From the NCBI RefSeq assembly GCF_965204935.1, contig NZ_CBDBFO010000002.1: a DNA stretch of 64,000 nt; one strand, 5' to 3'. The stretch comes from Hoeflea_A sp965204935. GTDB taxonomy: Bacteria; Pseudomonadota; Alphaproteobacteria; Rhizobiales; Rhizobiaceae. The position numbers and the translations under genes were made by a program. This document shows, in pieces, positions 9,107 through 17,478 of this stretch. Within the stretch, counting starts at the first letter, position 1. Each line of letters begins with the position of its first letter. The notes below the pieces were generated by a model that was given only the letters and a program-made list of their open reading frames with translations, searched no databases and was not told the DNA's origin.

Positions 9107-10225
9107 CTATTGCTTGAGTTCGGTTGCGTTGACGGTAACGCCCGGACTGATGCGCTGCAGTCCCTGGGTGACAACCTGATCGCCTTTCTCCAGCCCGGAT
9201 GTGACCTCCCACAGCCCGCCGGTCTGGCGCCCGAGCTTGACGTCGCGGCGTTCGACCTTGCCGGAGGAATCCACCAGATAAACGAAATGGCCGGTGCTAT
9301 CCAACTGGACGGCAGATTGCGGAATGACGAGCACGTCCTGGGGCTGGGCCTCCGCGACGGTCACATTCACGAATTGTCCTGGAATAAGGATGTTATCGGG
9401 ATTATCGAAGGTGGCGCGCACTTCGATCGTGTCGCTTGCCTGTTCGACGGCGGTGCCGACATAGCTGACGGTTCCGGTCGAACCGTAGGCGTCGCCGCTT
9501 GCGAGCGTCAGGCTGATCTTCAGATCCGCCGTATCGTTCCCGATCAGTCCCTGTTCGCGGTCGGCGATCAGGTCCTTCTCGCCCATGTAGAAGCTCACAT
9601 GGATCGGATCGACACTGGTGATTGTTGCCAGCGTGCCGGAATTGGAGCTGACCAGGTTGCCGACGTCGATGTTGGACTTGCTGATGCGCCCGTCAATCGG
9701 TGCATAGATTTCCGTATAACCGAGATTGATATTCGCCGTGTCGAGGCTTGCCTTGGCCTGATCGACGTTCGACTGGTCCACACCAACGGTCGCAGCGGCT
9801 GAGTCATACACCGACTGCGCCACGTCGCCCTTGTCCAGCAGGAATTTCTGCCGTTCCAGTTCGACCGTGGAGTTCTTGAGCGTCGCCTGCGCGCCTTCAA
9901 GCGTTGCCTGCGCGCTGGCTACGCTTGCCTCGTACAGGCCCTTTTCGATGACATAGAGAAGATCGCCCTTCTTGACGAAGCCGCCTTCGGTGAAGTTGCG
10001 CTGCTCCAGGACACCTTCGATGCGTGCCTGAAGATCAACCGTGCTGACTGCCTGAACCCGTCCGACATAGCTGCCCCTGTCACCGCTTTGCTGGCTAACC
10101 ACCGTCGCGACCGTCACATTCGGCCTGTCATCCGTGGTGTCTTGTGCCGCGCTTTGCACCGGCGCGAGAGCAAGGATAAGGAGCGTGCTTAACCCGGCGA
10201 AAAACTTCATCTTTTGAGTTTCCAT
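9107..10225 (-). CDS. RND efflux periplasmic adaptor (membrane fusion protein)
   Basis: 372-residue AcrA/MexA-family adaptor. A signal peptide (core FFAGLSTLLILALAPVQSAAA-like, cleaved before QDTTDD) is followed by the barrel-sandwich half-motif (VQAVSTVDLQARIEGVLEQ), a coiled-coil hairpin of about 90 residues, the second lipoyl half (YTEIYAPIDGRISKSNID) and beta-barrel and membrane-proximal domains. It links the RND permease downstream to an outer-membrane channel. Two starts are possible: ATG at 10225 or ATG five codons later, which is preceded by GGAAACTCAAAAG; the second fits the signal peptide equally well. The promoter presumably lies in the 162 bp upstream. Confidence 0.93.
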   Translation of the reverse strand: METQKMKFFAGLSTLLILALAPVQSAAQDTTDDRPNVTVATVVSQQSGDRGSYVGRVQAVSTVDLQARIEGVLEQRNFTEGGFVKKGDLLYVIEKGLYEASVASAQATLEGAQATLKNSTVELERQKFLLDKGDVAQSVYDSAAATVGVDQSNVDQAKASLDTANINLGYTEIYAPIDGRISKSNIDVGNLVSSNSGTLATITSVDPIHVSFYMGEKDLIADREQGLIGNDTADLKISLTLASGDAYGSTGTVSYVGTAVEQASDTIEVRATFDNPDNILIPGQFVNVTVAEAQPQDVLVIPQSAVQLDSTGHFVYLVDSSGKVERRDVKLGRQTGGLWEVTSGLEKGDQVVTQGLQRISPGVTVNATELKQ

Positions 10226-10387
10226 CCCGACTGAATCGATTGCGCGTGTGCACTATGGTCCAAGGGAATCCAAAAGAAAAGCGCGTTGCCAGCCTTACGG
10301 GGAAGTGTCCAGATAAGCGAGACTATTCAGGAGTTTACGAAGCGCGAATACTGGCTGCCGGAATAGCCTGCCATCACGTAATCTGCA

Positions 10388-11941
10388 CTAGCGCCAGAAT
10401 TTGTTGCTCTTGCGCAGCAGGCGCCACCGCTCATCGGCCTTGCGCATCTGCTTTTGCGCGCGCTTGGCGTGCCATTTGCATATCAGACGGACACTCTTTG
10501 CGAGGTCGGACCTGTGGGAGTGTTCGACGGCGATGGCCGCCGCGAGTTCGTCGGCCATGGCAACATCATTGAGATAGCCGAACACATTCTGCAGACCGCG
10601 CAGCCTTTCGAAGAAGATTCTGGAATCCTCACCCGGATATACCGGCATCAGGTAGTCGCTGGCGTAGCGCATCGTCTTCAGTGTCTTGCGCATCTCGTGG
10701 CGCTCGGAAATCTTGTGGTTCGCGAATCCGCGCCCGCGTTTCCTGACGTGTTGCCAGATGCGCTCAAGGGCCATGGCGGCAATGTCAGGAAAACGGTGCC
10801 GGGCGACACTTTCCGGTGCCTGGTGGAAGGCCCGTTCCACGGCCTGGTCGAAAAGCATGCAGTTTAGTTTCAGCCGTGTCCATTCCTTTCCGGCAATGAG
10901 CGCGCGCACTTTCCGGCGCTCCTTCAAGCGGGCCTTGGACAGATAGCCGAGCAGGGCATCGTGGCGCTTGTGCGTGCCCAGTGCGGCAATCGCCGGCTCG
11001 GCAATGTCCTCGACCAGCACATCCGCATTGCGCAACCGACCGACAACGCGTCCCAGTTCCCGGGCGGCCCTGGAGAGCCTTTTCAAGTCCTTGTCTTCGG
11101 TCAGCGTGTTGAAGATGCCAAGCCCGGTGCGCAGCCTACGCAGGCCGATGCGAAGCTGATGTGGAACCTCGGAATCGTCGAGCCCGTAGAGCAGGTTCCA
11201 GTTGCCGAGGATTTGTTCGGCAGCCGAACCGCCAATCGCCTTGAAGGCATCTTCAACCGACATTTCGGGGCTGAGATCCGGCCTGTTCAGTGGCACGGCC
11301 TTGCTGGCGGGTGCAGATGCCTTGGCTCGGCCCAGCAACGCGTATCCGCGTTCAGCCTTGCTGCTGCCGGAAGGTGATACGCATTCCCCGTCGAAAAGTG
11401 TCTCGGATATCGTCAGCAATGTGTGGGGCAGGCCGGATTTCAGTTCGATTTCGACCTCGTTTATCCCTTCGGACTTCCCGTCGTTCTTGACCTTGCCCTT
11501 GTCGATCGCAAGCTCGGCCGTCCCGACGCCGCTGCAACTCAGCAGATGTATGTCGCGGTTAATGTCCGTCTCGAAAACCGGAACCAGCGGTGACTTGGAG
11601 ACGAGTTTCTTCAACCAGGGTTTGAGCGTCCTGTCCTTGATCCTCTCAAGATCAAGCTGCGCATTGTCCACAGGCTCCTCGATCTCTTTCGGACTGGATA
11701 GGCCGTTCTTCAATCCCGTGCCGTATTTGAATGTCTGTATCCAGCCGTCACCGTCCCAGCGCAGGCGCAGTGACGCGCGTTCGCTGCGCAAACGATGGTC
11801 CGAAGTGTCGAAATATATTGAGCGCAATTCACGTTGCACGGGTTTGCCGATGGTCATGTCCCGCAGTGCTGATTTATTCCGCAGCCTGCGAACCGCATCG
11901 GTACCGATCTCGAATTTGACCTCAAGCTCTGTGCTGCTCAT
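10388..11941 (-). CDS. CYTH and CHAD domain protein (inorganic triphosphatase type)
   Basis: 517-residue protein. The N-terminal CYTH domain (about residues 1-200) begins with the ExExK-like motif ELEVKFEI and has the R-x-R and K/E-rich strands of the triphosphate tunnel. The C-terminal CHAD domain (about 225-510) is alpha-helical and rich in His, Arg and Lys (HQLRIGLRRLR, HEMRKTLKTMRYASDYLMP), as expected for polyphosphate binding. Such fusions hydrolyse inorganic triphosphate or associate with polyphosphate granules. The ATG at 11941 is chosen because CYTH similarity starts there; a reading 24 codons longer is open. The Shine-Dalgarno is weak. It lies upstream of the efflux genes on the same strand, probably as an independent unit. 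Confidence 0.9.
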   Translation of the reverse strand: MSSTELEVKFEIGTDAVRRLRNKSALRDMTIGKPVQRELRSIYFDTSDHRLRSERASLRLRWDGDGWIQTFKYGTGLKNGLSSPKEIEEPVDNAQLDLERIKDRTLKPWLKKLVSKSPLVPVFETDINRDIHLLSCSGVGTAELAIDKGKVKNDGKSEGINEVEIELKSGLPHTLLTISETLFDGECVSPSGSSKAERGYALLGRAKASAPASKAVPLNRPDLSPEMSVEDAFKAIGGSAAEQILGNWNLLYGLDDSEVPHQLRIGLRRLRTGLGIFNTLTEDKDLKRLSRAARELGRVVGRLRNADVLVEDIAEPAIAALGTHKRHDALLGYLSKARLKERRKVRALIAGKEWTRLKLNCMLFDQAVERAFHQAPESVARHRFPDIAAMALERIWQHVRKRGRGFANHKISERHEMRKTLKTMRYASDYLMPVYPGEDSRIFFERLRGLQNVFGYLNDVAMADELAAAIAVEHSHRSDLAKSVRLICKWHAKRAQKQMRKADERWRLLRKSNKFWR

Positions 11942-12092
11942 CAACGACGTTACAGTTTTACGACAATACCAGCATGCCGTCACAGCCTGGCCGCAACGGT
12001 CCACACGTAACACAACTGGCGATCAGCCGTCGAGCGTTTCCGGTCCCGGTCCGGATCGGGGCGGCCTGGTGTTTCAGGGCGTTCGTCAAACG

Positions 12093-12120
12093 AAAGGCCG
12101 GCGATCGTCGCCGGCCCTTT
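12093..12120 (-). terminator. Intrinsic terminator of the TRAP transporter operon
   Basis: A perfect 9-bp GC-rich stem (GGCCGGCGA / TCGCCGGCC) with a TCG loop at 12096-12116. On the minus strand it is followed by TTTCGTTT, 26 bp past the stop of the TRAP large permease gene. The plus strand also has a T-rich tail (CTTTCTTGTTT), so it could work in both directions. Confidence 0.75.
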
Positions 12121-12142
12121 CTTGTTTGTCCGCACTGTTTTG

Positions 12143-13456
12143 TCAGGCGTTTGGACCCGGCCTCAGATTGTCGGGCAGATAGGTCGCAAGTTCAGGGAAG
12201 ACGATCAACACAAAGACCATCAGGACCATGATGAGGAACATCGGGATTGCCGCCTTGGCGATGAAGTTCATCTCGTGATTGGTCATGCCCTGCATGACGA
12301 AGAGGTTAAAGCCGATCGGCGGCGTGATCTGCGCCATCTCGACGACGACCACGATGAAGATGCCGAACCAGATCAGGTCAATGCCGGCCTGAACCACCAT
12401 CGGCTCCACCACCGCCATTGTCAGCACGACGGAAGAGATGCCGTCGAGGAAACAACCAAGAACGATGTAGAAGACAAGCAGCACCATCAACAACTCGAAC
12501 CGTGTCAATTCAAGGGTCGCGATGAGATCGGCAAGACCGCGGGGCAGGCCGGTAAAGCCCATCGCGAGCGAAAGGAATGCCGCGCCCGCCAGGATCAGCG
12601 CGATCATGGCCGATGTGCGTGTCGCTCCCATCAGGCTTGCCGTGAAGGTGCTCCAGGACAGCGAGCCCTGGCTGGCGGCGAGGATCAGACCGCCGATGAC
12701 GCCGAAGGCAGCGGCTTCGGTCGCTGTCGCATAGCCGAGATACATCGAGCCGATCACAACAACGATCAGCAGAATGACCGGTGCCAGGAATCGCGAGTTC
12801 CTGAGCTTCTCCGCGAAGCTCAGCCGCGGTTCCTCGTTGGGCTGCCATTTCGACGAGATCTTCGAATAGATGGCCACGTATCCCATGAACATGAGCGCCA
12901 GGACGAGGCCCGGAAGGATGCCGGCGAAGAAAAGCTTGGTGATCGACTCGTTGATGGTGACGCCGTAGACGATCAGTGTCAGCGATGGCGGGATCATCAG
13001 TCCGAGCGTCGCAGCGCCGGTGAGCGTGCCGATGACCATGGTTTCCGGGTAGTTGCGCTTGCGCAGTTCGGGAATGGACATCTTGCCGACAGTGGTCAAG
13101 GTGGCGGCCGAGGACCCGGATACCGCGGCAAAGACGGTGCAGCCGACGATGTTGGTGTGAACGAGCCCTCCCGGCAAGCGTGCCATCCAGGGCGCGAGGC
13201 CGCGGAACATGTCTTCGGACAATCGCGTGCGGTAGAGGATTTCGCCCATCCAGATGAACAGCGGCAGGGCCGTGAGGGTCCAGGATGAAGAGCTGGTCCA
13301 GATTGTTGTAACCATCACGTCGCCAACGGGCCTTGACGTGAACAGCTCCATGCCGACCCAGGCCACGCCCATGAGCGCAAGGCCGACCCAGACGCCGGTG
13401 CCGAGCAGCAGGAACAGGACAAAAAGGAACAGGATGATGACGGAGAAGTCTTCCAT
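12143..13456 (-). CDS. TRAP transporter large permease (DctM family)
   Basis: 437-residue integral membrane protein with about twelve hydrophobic helices, the catalytic sodium-coupled subunit of a tripartite ATP-independent transporter. Family marks include the N-terminal LFLFVLFLLLGTGVWVGLALMGV and the conserved SGSSAATLTTVGKMSIPELRKRNYP loop. The ATG at 13456 follows the DctQ stop by 4 bp, so translation is probably coupled. Last gene of the oxidoreductase-dctP-dctQ-dctM unit. The substrate is not known; the linked FAD oxidase suggests an amino acid or other amine. Confidence 0.95.
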   Translation of the reverse strand: MEDFSVIILFLFVLFLLLGTGVWVGLALMGVAWVGMELFTSRPVGDVMVTTIWTSSSSWTLTALPLFIWMGEILYRTRLSEDMFRGLAPWMARLPGGLVHTNIVGCTVFAAVSGSSAATLTTVGKMSIPELRKRNYPETMVIGTLTGAATLGLMIPPSLTLIVYGVTINESITKLFFAGILPGLVLALMFMGYVAIYSKISSKWQPNEEPRLSFAEKLRNSRFLAPVILLIVVVIGSMYLGYATATEAAAFGVIGGLILAASQGSLSWSTFTASLMGATRTSAMIALILAGAAFLSLAMGFTGLPRGLADLIATLELTRFELLMVLLVFYIVLGCFLDGISSVVLTMAVVEPMVVQAGIDLIWFGIFIVVVVEMAQITPPIGFNLFVMQGMTNHEMNFIAKAAIPMFLIMVLMVFVLIVFPELATYLPDNLRPGPNA

Positions 13457-13460
13457 GGCT

Positions 13461-13994
13461 CTACTCCCCGTGGCTCTGCTCGACCAGATCGGTTTCGATC
13501 CGGTGGTCGCCGGCAAAAAGGACATGGATAAGATGATCGGTCAGCGCGATCGCCAGGATGACCGCGCCGATGACCATCGACAATTGCGGGATCCAAAGGG
13601 GCGAAGCATCCTGCCCCTGGCTGACTTCGTGGAATTTCCAGGACCAGTAGACGAAGCGATAGGCGTAATAGGAAAAGTACCAGGCTGTGGCGGCACCAAT
13701 GCCGAAGCACCAGATCTCGAGGATCCTGCGGGCGCCGGCCGGAACCGCATTCAGGACGATCGACACGCGGATATGGGCGCCGCGGTGCAGCGCATGGGCA
13801 AAGGCAAAAAATGAAGCCGCAGCCATGCAATAGCCGGCATAGTCGGGTGCGCCGGCGAACACTTCACCGGTCCAGCGCGCCAGCATCTGGATGACGATCA
13901 GCAGCAAAATGGCGATGAGGAAACACGCCGCAAACACACCGGACGCCAGATAGATGAAGTCGAGGCCGTTGCGCAATTGTCTGAGTGCGGCCAT
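13461..13994 (-). CDS. TRAP transporter small permease (DctQ family)
   Basis: 177 residues with four predicted membrane helices (for example LASGVFAACFLIAILLLIVI near the N-terminus) and the DctQ-type region FFAFAHALHRGAHIRVSIVL. It pairs with the large permease encoded 4 bp downstream and the binding protein upstream. Length and topology are normal for the family. It is translated from an ATG after GGAGGGGTAA. Confidence 0.92.
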   Translation of the reverse strand: MAALRQLRNGLDFIYLASGVFAACFLIAILLLIVIQMLARWTGEVFAGAPDYAGYCMAAASFFAFAHALHRGAHIRVSIVLNAVPAGARRILEIWCFGIGAATAWYFSYYAYRFVYWSWKFHEVSQGQDASPLWIPQLSMVIGAVILAIALTDHLIHVLFAGDHRIETDLVEQSHGE

Positions 13995-14049
13995 TTACCC
14001 CTCCATTTTTTCGATTACGGCACCATTGCTCCTGAAGCGATGCCCGGGT

Positions 14050-14075
14050 GCCCGCCGCATCGAAATGCGACGGGC
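14050..14075 (-). promoter_or_regulatory. Stem-loop between the TRAP binding-protein and small-permease genes
   Basis: An 11-bp stem with one mismatch (GCCCGCCGCAT / ATGCGACGGGC) and a CGAA tetraloop, 41 bp after the dctP stop. It has no T tract. Hairpins here commonly protect the upstream binding-protein message, so that it is made in excess over the permeases. This is inferred from position and structure only. Confidence 0.5.
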
Positions 14076-14116
14076 GGAATTGTCGGTCAATCGGCCGGAA
14101 ACGGCCGCGACCCGGC

Positions 14117-15106
14117 CTACTGCATGGAGTTGTACGCGTCGATGATGGCCTTGCCGTCATCGCCGGCGTTCTCAAGCCACTCGGCGGCCATGGTCGCGCC
14201 GATCTCCTTGAGTTCACCCTGCAGGCTTTCGCCCGCCGGACCGACCGTCATGCCACCAGCGCGGAGGCCGTTGAGCGTGAACTGCGTATATTCGACCGCA
14301 CGCCAGGTACCGGCATACTCGGCGAGTTCAGCGCAGCCCTTGATGATATTGTGCTGGGCTTCGTTGAGACCGTTCCAGACATCCTTGTTGATCATGATGT
14401 AGTTGCGCGGAAGCCAGGCATCGACTTCATAAAAATGCGTCAGGCTTTCCCAGACCTTGCGGTCATAACCGGTCGATCCCGACGAGACCATCGCGTCGGC
14501 AACGCCGGTGGCAAAGGCCTGGGAGATCTCGGCGGCCTCGATCTGAACCGGCAGCATGCCCGTCAGTTCGGCGAGCCGCGCCGTCGCATTGTTGTAGGAG
14601 CGGAATTTGATGCCTTCCATGTCGGCAACCGAGTTCACTTCCTGCTTGAAGTAGAGACCCTGCGGCGGCCACGGAACCGAGTAAAGAAGCACAAGGTTCT
14701 GTTCGTCGAGGATCTTCTCCATGGTCGGTTTGGCGGCCTTCCAGAGCTTGCCTGCATCTTCAAACGAGGTGGCCAGGAACGGCACGGAGTCGACGCCGAA
14801 GACGGCATTTTCGTTCTGGTGACCCGACAGCAGCCGCTCGCCGATCGGCGCCTGGCCGGTCTGGATCGCGCGCTTGATGTCAGCGCCCTTGAAGAGCGAG
14901 CCGGACGGATGGGTGACCACTTCGATCTCGCCACCCGTGCCGGTCGTGATGCACTTGGCGAACTCGGCGGCCGTCGCCGAATGGAAGTTGGTGGCGGAAT
15001 AGGCAAGCGGCATATCCCATTTTTCGGCTAAGGCGGCGCTGGCGGAAACGGCGATTGCGGCCGTCACCATCAGCGATGCTGCATGTTTGGCGATTGAAGT
15101 TTTCAT
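14117..15106 (-). CDS. TRAP transporter substrate-binding protein (DctP family)
   Basis: 329-residue periplasmic binding protein. A signal peptide runs to the ALA cleavage site at about residue 27, and the mature protein starts EKWDMPLAYS. The DctP fold is supported by LPLLYS-type ligand segments and a region ending GIKFRSYNN that normally carries the arginine contacting a carboxylate ligand. The ATG follows GGGAGAACCAA. The upstream FAD oxidoreductase gene is only 29 bp away on the same strand, which points to one operon. The substrate probably carries a carboxylate. Confidence 0.94.
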   Translation of the reverse strand: MKTSIAKHAASLMVTAAIAVSASAALAEKWDMPLAYSATNFHSATAAEFAKCITTGTGGEIEVVTHPSGSLFKGADIKRAIQTGQAPIGERLLSGHQNENAVFGVDSVPFLATSFEDAGKLWKAAKPTMEKILDEQNLVLLYSVPWPPQGLYFKQEVNSVADMEGIKFRSYNNATARLAELTGMLPVQIEAAEISQAFATGVADAMVSSGSTGYDRKVWESLTHFYEVDAWLPRNYIMINKDVWNGLNEAQHNIIKGCAELAEYAGTWRAVEYTQFTLNGLRAGGMTVGPAGESLQGELKEIGATMAAEWLENAGDDGKAIIDAYNSMQ

Positions 15107-15135
15107 TTGGTTCTCCCTTCTGAAAGTATTGGCGG

Positions 15136-16380
15136 TTAATGAAACCTGTTGGGGTCATAGGCGGACAGGTCTATGTTCGGCCTGTCACCTGCCACGAGTC
15201 CGGCAACCAGCCGGCCCGTCTTGGGCCCACCCGTCAGCCCAATATGATGATGCCCGAAGGCAGTGTAGACGCCGCTTTGTCCGATCTCGCCGATGAGCGG
15301 AAGGCTGTCGGAAGGCGCGGGCCGGTGACCGAGCCATTCTTCCGAGTCGGCGTAAGTCAGGTCAGGGAAGGTTTCCTCGACCGTTTGCCTCAGCAGCCGG
15401 AGCGGTGCCTTTGACGGTCCCGCGTCAAGGCCGCCGAATTCGACGATGCCGGCACAGCGAAGACCGGCATCCATGGGCGTTGCCACGAATTTCCCGGCTG
15501 CCACCATGGCCGGCGCCTTCGGCCCGGCGGATGGCTGCTTGAAAACGATGTGATAACCGCGTTCCGATTCGAGTGGAACGTTGAGGCCGAGCTTGTTGGC
15601 AAGCGACTTCGACCAAATGCCGGCGCACAGCACCACATTGTCGCAATCGAAGCGGCCCTCATCCGTCACAACGGCCTGAACGGTGCCGCCGCCCAAATCG
15701 AAATCCGTGACATTGGCGGTGACAAAGTGCCCGCCCATCCCTTTGAATGTCTCCGCCAGTGCGGCCACATAGCCGCCGGGGTCGGTGATGTAGCCGTGAT
15801 CGCGCATCACGGCGAGCAGGCCGACACTCGGACCGAATGCCGGGTCATACTCGCGAACAGCCTCGCCCTCGATGATTTCCGGCTTGAAACCCGCGGCCTG
15901 TCGCAACTGCCATGTATAGGCATCGGCATCGAACGCAACGCGGTCCGAATAGGCGAAATTGTAATCCGACGGGACCATGTAGGGGCTGGCAGCGGTGTCT
16001 TGCGAAAGCGCTTTATGTTGTTCGACACTGTCGCTAACAATCGGCGTCAAGCCGTTGGATATGCGGCGGGTATCGTTGTCATTGGCGTGGCTGAGATAGC
16101 GCAGCAGCCATGGCGCAAGCCTGGGAAGATAGGACCAGCGCAGGAACAACGGGAAAGAGGGGTCAAGCAGCAGCTTTGGTCCCTTGAGTGCGAGACCTGG
16201 AGCGGTGACCGGTACCACCGAACAGGAGGCGAGCACGCCGGCATTGCCGAAGGACGTGCCCTGGCCCGGTGCATTCCTGTCAATGAGTGTCACCCGCAAT
16301 CCGGCCCGGGCGAGCCAGATCGCGGCGGAGACGCCAACGATGCCGGCACCGATAACAACGATGTGCTTGTTCCCGCTCAT
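15136..16380 (-). CDS. FAD-dependent amino-acid oxidoreductase (DadA/DAO family)
   Basis: 414 residues. The N-terminal dinucleotide-binding motif IVVIGAGIVGVSAAIWLARAG is followed by LIDRN and the GQGTSFGNAG loop typical of DadA-like D-amino-acid dehydrogenases. The C-terminus has the second FAD segment (GHHHIGLTGGPKTGRLVAGL). It would oxidatively deaminate a D-amino acid, or a secondary amine such as an opine or N-methyl amino acid. The ATG at 16380 is preceded by GGGAACGGT; upstream in-frame codons lack similarity. It heads an operon with a TRAP transporter and is divergent from a LysR regulator, so uptake and first oxidation appear coupled. Confidence 0.9.
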   Translation of the reverse strand: MSGNKHIVVIGAGIVGVSAAIWLARAGLRVTLIDRNAPGQGTSFGNAGVLASCSVVPVTAPGLALKGPKLLLDPSFPLFLRWSYLPRLAPWLLRYLSHANDNDTRRISNGLTPIVSDSVEQHKALSQDTAASPYMVPSDYNFAYSDRVAFDADAYTWQLRQAAGFKPEIIEGEAVREYDPAFGPSVGLLAVMRDHGYITDPGGYVAALAETFKGMGGHFVTANVTDFDLGGGTVQAVVTDEGRFDCDNVVLCAGIWSKSLANKLGLNVPLESERGYHIVFKQPSAGPKAPAMVAAGKFVATPMDAGLRCAGIVEFGGLDAGPSKAPLRLLRQTVEETFPDLTYADSEEWLGHRPAPSDSLPLIGEIGQSGVYTAFGHHHIGLTGGPKTGRLVAGLVAGDRPNIDLSAYDPNRFH

Positions 16381-16525
16381 ACCGTTCCCGTCAACGCGAC
16401 ACCATCCGCCAACCCGTTCCGCCAGTGCCGGATGTCCGGCCTGATGGTACAGCTTGCCAGCCCGCATACATCATTTCAAATACAAACTTCTGTACAACCC
16501 ATAACTTCGAGTGATAGGTTGAGCC
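16381..16525. promoter_or_regulatory. Divergent promoter region between oxidoreductase-TRAP operon and LysR gene
   Basis: 145 bp between two divergent starts. An AT-rich stretch around 16465-16515 (ATTTCAAATACAAACTTC, then TGTACAACCCATAAC) contrasts with the surrounding high GC and holds several T-N11-A arrangements of the kind LysR proteins bind. Exact sites cannot be assigned by eye. Confidence 0.45.
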
Positions 16526-17449
16526 ATGTCGCTCCGCTTCCGCCAGTTGCAGGCCTTTCATGCCATTGTCGAAACCGGCACGGTTACCGGCGCGGCGGAA
16601 CAGCTCGGAATCTCTCAACCCGGCATATCCAATCTCTTGTCGCAACTGGAGCGCCAGACACGGTTGAAGCTGTTCGAACGGTCGAAGGGCCGGCTCGTGC
16701 CGACGCCGGAAGCGGGCGTGCTTTTCCAGGAAGTGGATACGGTCGTTCGCGGTCTGGATCATGTCGCGCAGGCGGTCTCGGACCTGCAGAACAAGCAGGC
16801 GGGCCAGTTGCAGGTTGCTTCCCCGCACGCCCTGTCCTTTGGTTTCATGCCAAAGCTGATCGCGCGGTTCGCCGAAGACCGTCCGGACATGTCGATCTCC
16901 TTCCAGTCGCAATACTCGACCAAGATCCAGGAATGGGTTCTGGCCGGTCTCTTCGAGATCGGCGTGTGCGAAATGCCGCTGATCTACGACGCCTTCGACA
17001 GTCACGTCATCCAGGTCGAGACCTTGCTTGCAATGCCTGAGAACAGTGCCCTTGCGCGCCATGAGGTGCTGACGCCCGATCTCCTTGAGGGCGAGCCGTT
17101 TATTGTCATGGGACCGGACCACATGACCCACCGCCGCACACGCGAGGCGTTTCACAATGCCGGCAATGCCTGGCACACAAAGGTGCACACGCATCTTTTC
17201 AAGAACGTTCTCAGCTTTGTTCAGGAGGGAATGGGTGTCGCGCTTCTGGATCCGTTCACGCTGAACTTCGACCATGAAGGCGGCTTCGTCACGCGTCCGT
17301 TCCGGCCGGCCGTGCTTCTCGATCTGGCAATCATCACGTCCAGCGCCAGACCCTTGTCTGCGCTCGGCCGCCAGTTCCTGGACATGCTGCTCGACGAATT
17401 CCGGCTCTACACCGTTCCACAGCGTGGACAGCAGAGACTTTCCGGATAG
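16526..17449 (+). CDS. LysR-family transcriptional regulator
   Basis: 307 residues. The N-terminal winged helix-turn-helix (LRFRQLQAFHAIVETGTVTG then AAEQLGISQPGISNLLSQLE, about residues 3-60) is followed by a linker helix and a periplasmic-binding-like effector domain. It resembles regulators of amino-acid or opine catabolism. It is transcribed divergently from the FAD oxidoreductase and TRAP operon, the usual arrangement for a LysR activator and its target. It converges on the ThDP enzyme gene with 29 bp between stops. Confidence 0.93.
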   Translation: MSLRFRQLQAFHAIVETGTVTGAAEQLGISQPGISNLLSQLERQTRLKLFERSKGRLVPTPEAGVLFQEVDTVVRGLDHVAQAVSDLQNKQAGQLQVASPHALSFGFMPKLIARFAEDRPDMSISFQSQYSTKIQEWVLAGLFEIGVCEMPLIYDAFDSHVIQVETLLAMPENSALARHEVLTPDLLEGEPFIVMGPDHMTHRRTREAFHNAGNAWHTKVHTHLFKNVLSFVQEGMGVALLDPFTLNFDHEGGFVTRPFRPAVLLDLAIITSSARPLSALGRQFLDMLLDEFRLYTVPQRGQQRLSG

Positions 17450-17478
17450 TGCGTCGGCGAAACGCTGCATATCGGTTT

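Noticed and set aside
12122..13288. 388-codon plus-strand reading opposite the TRAP permease
   Set aside because: Antisense of a clear membrane protein, with a composition typical of shadow frames.
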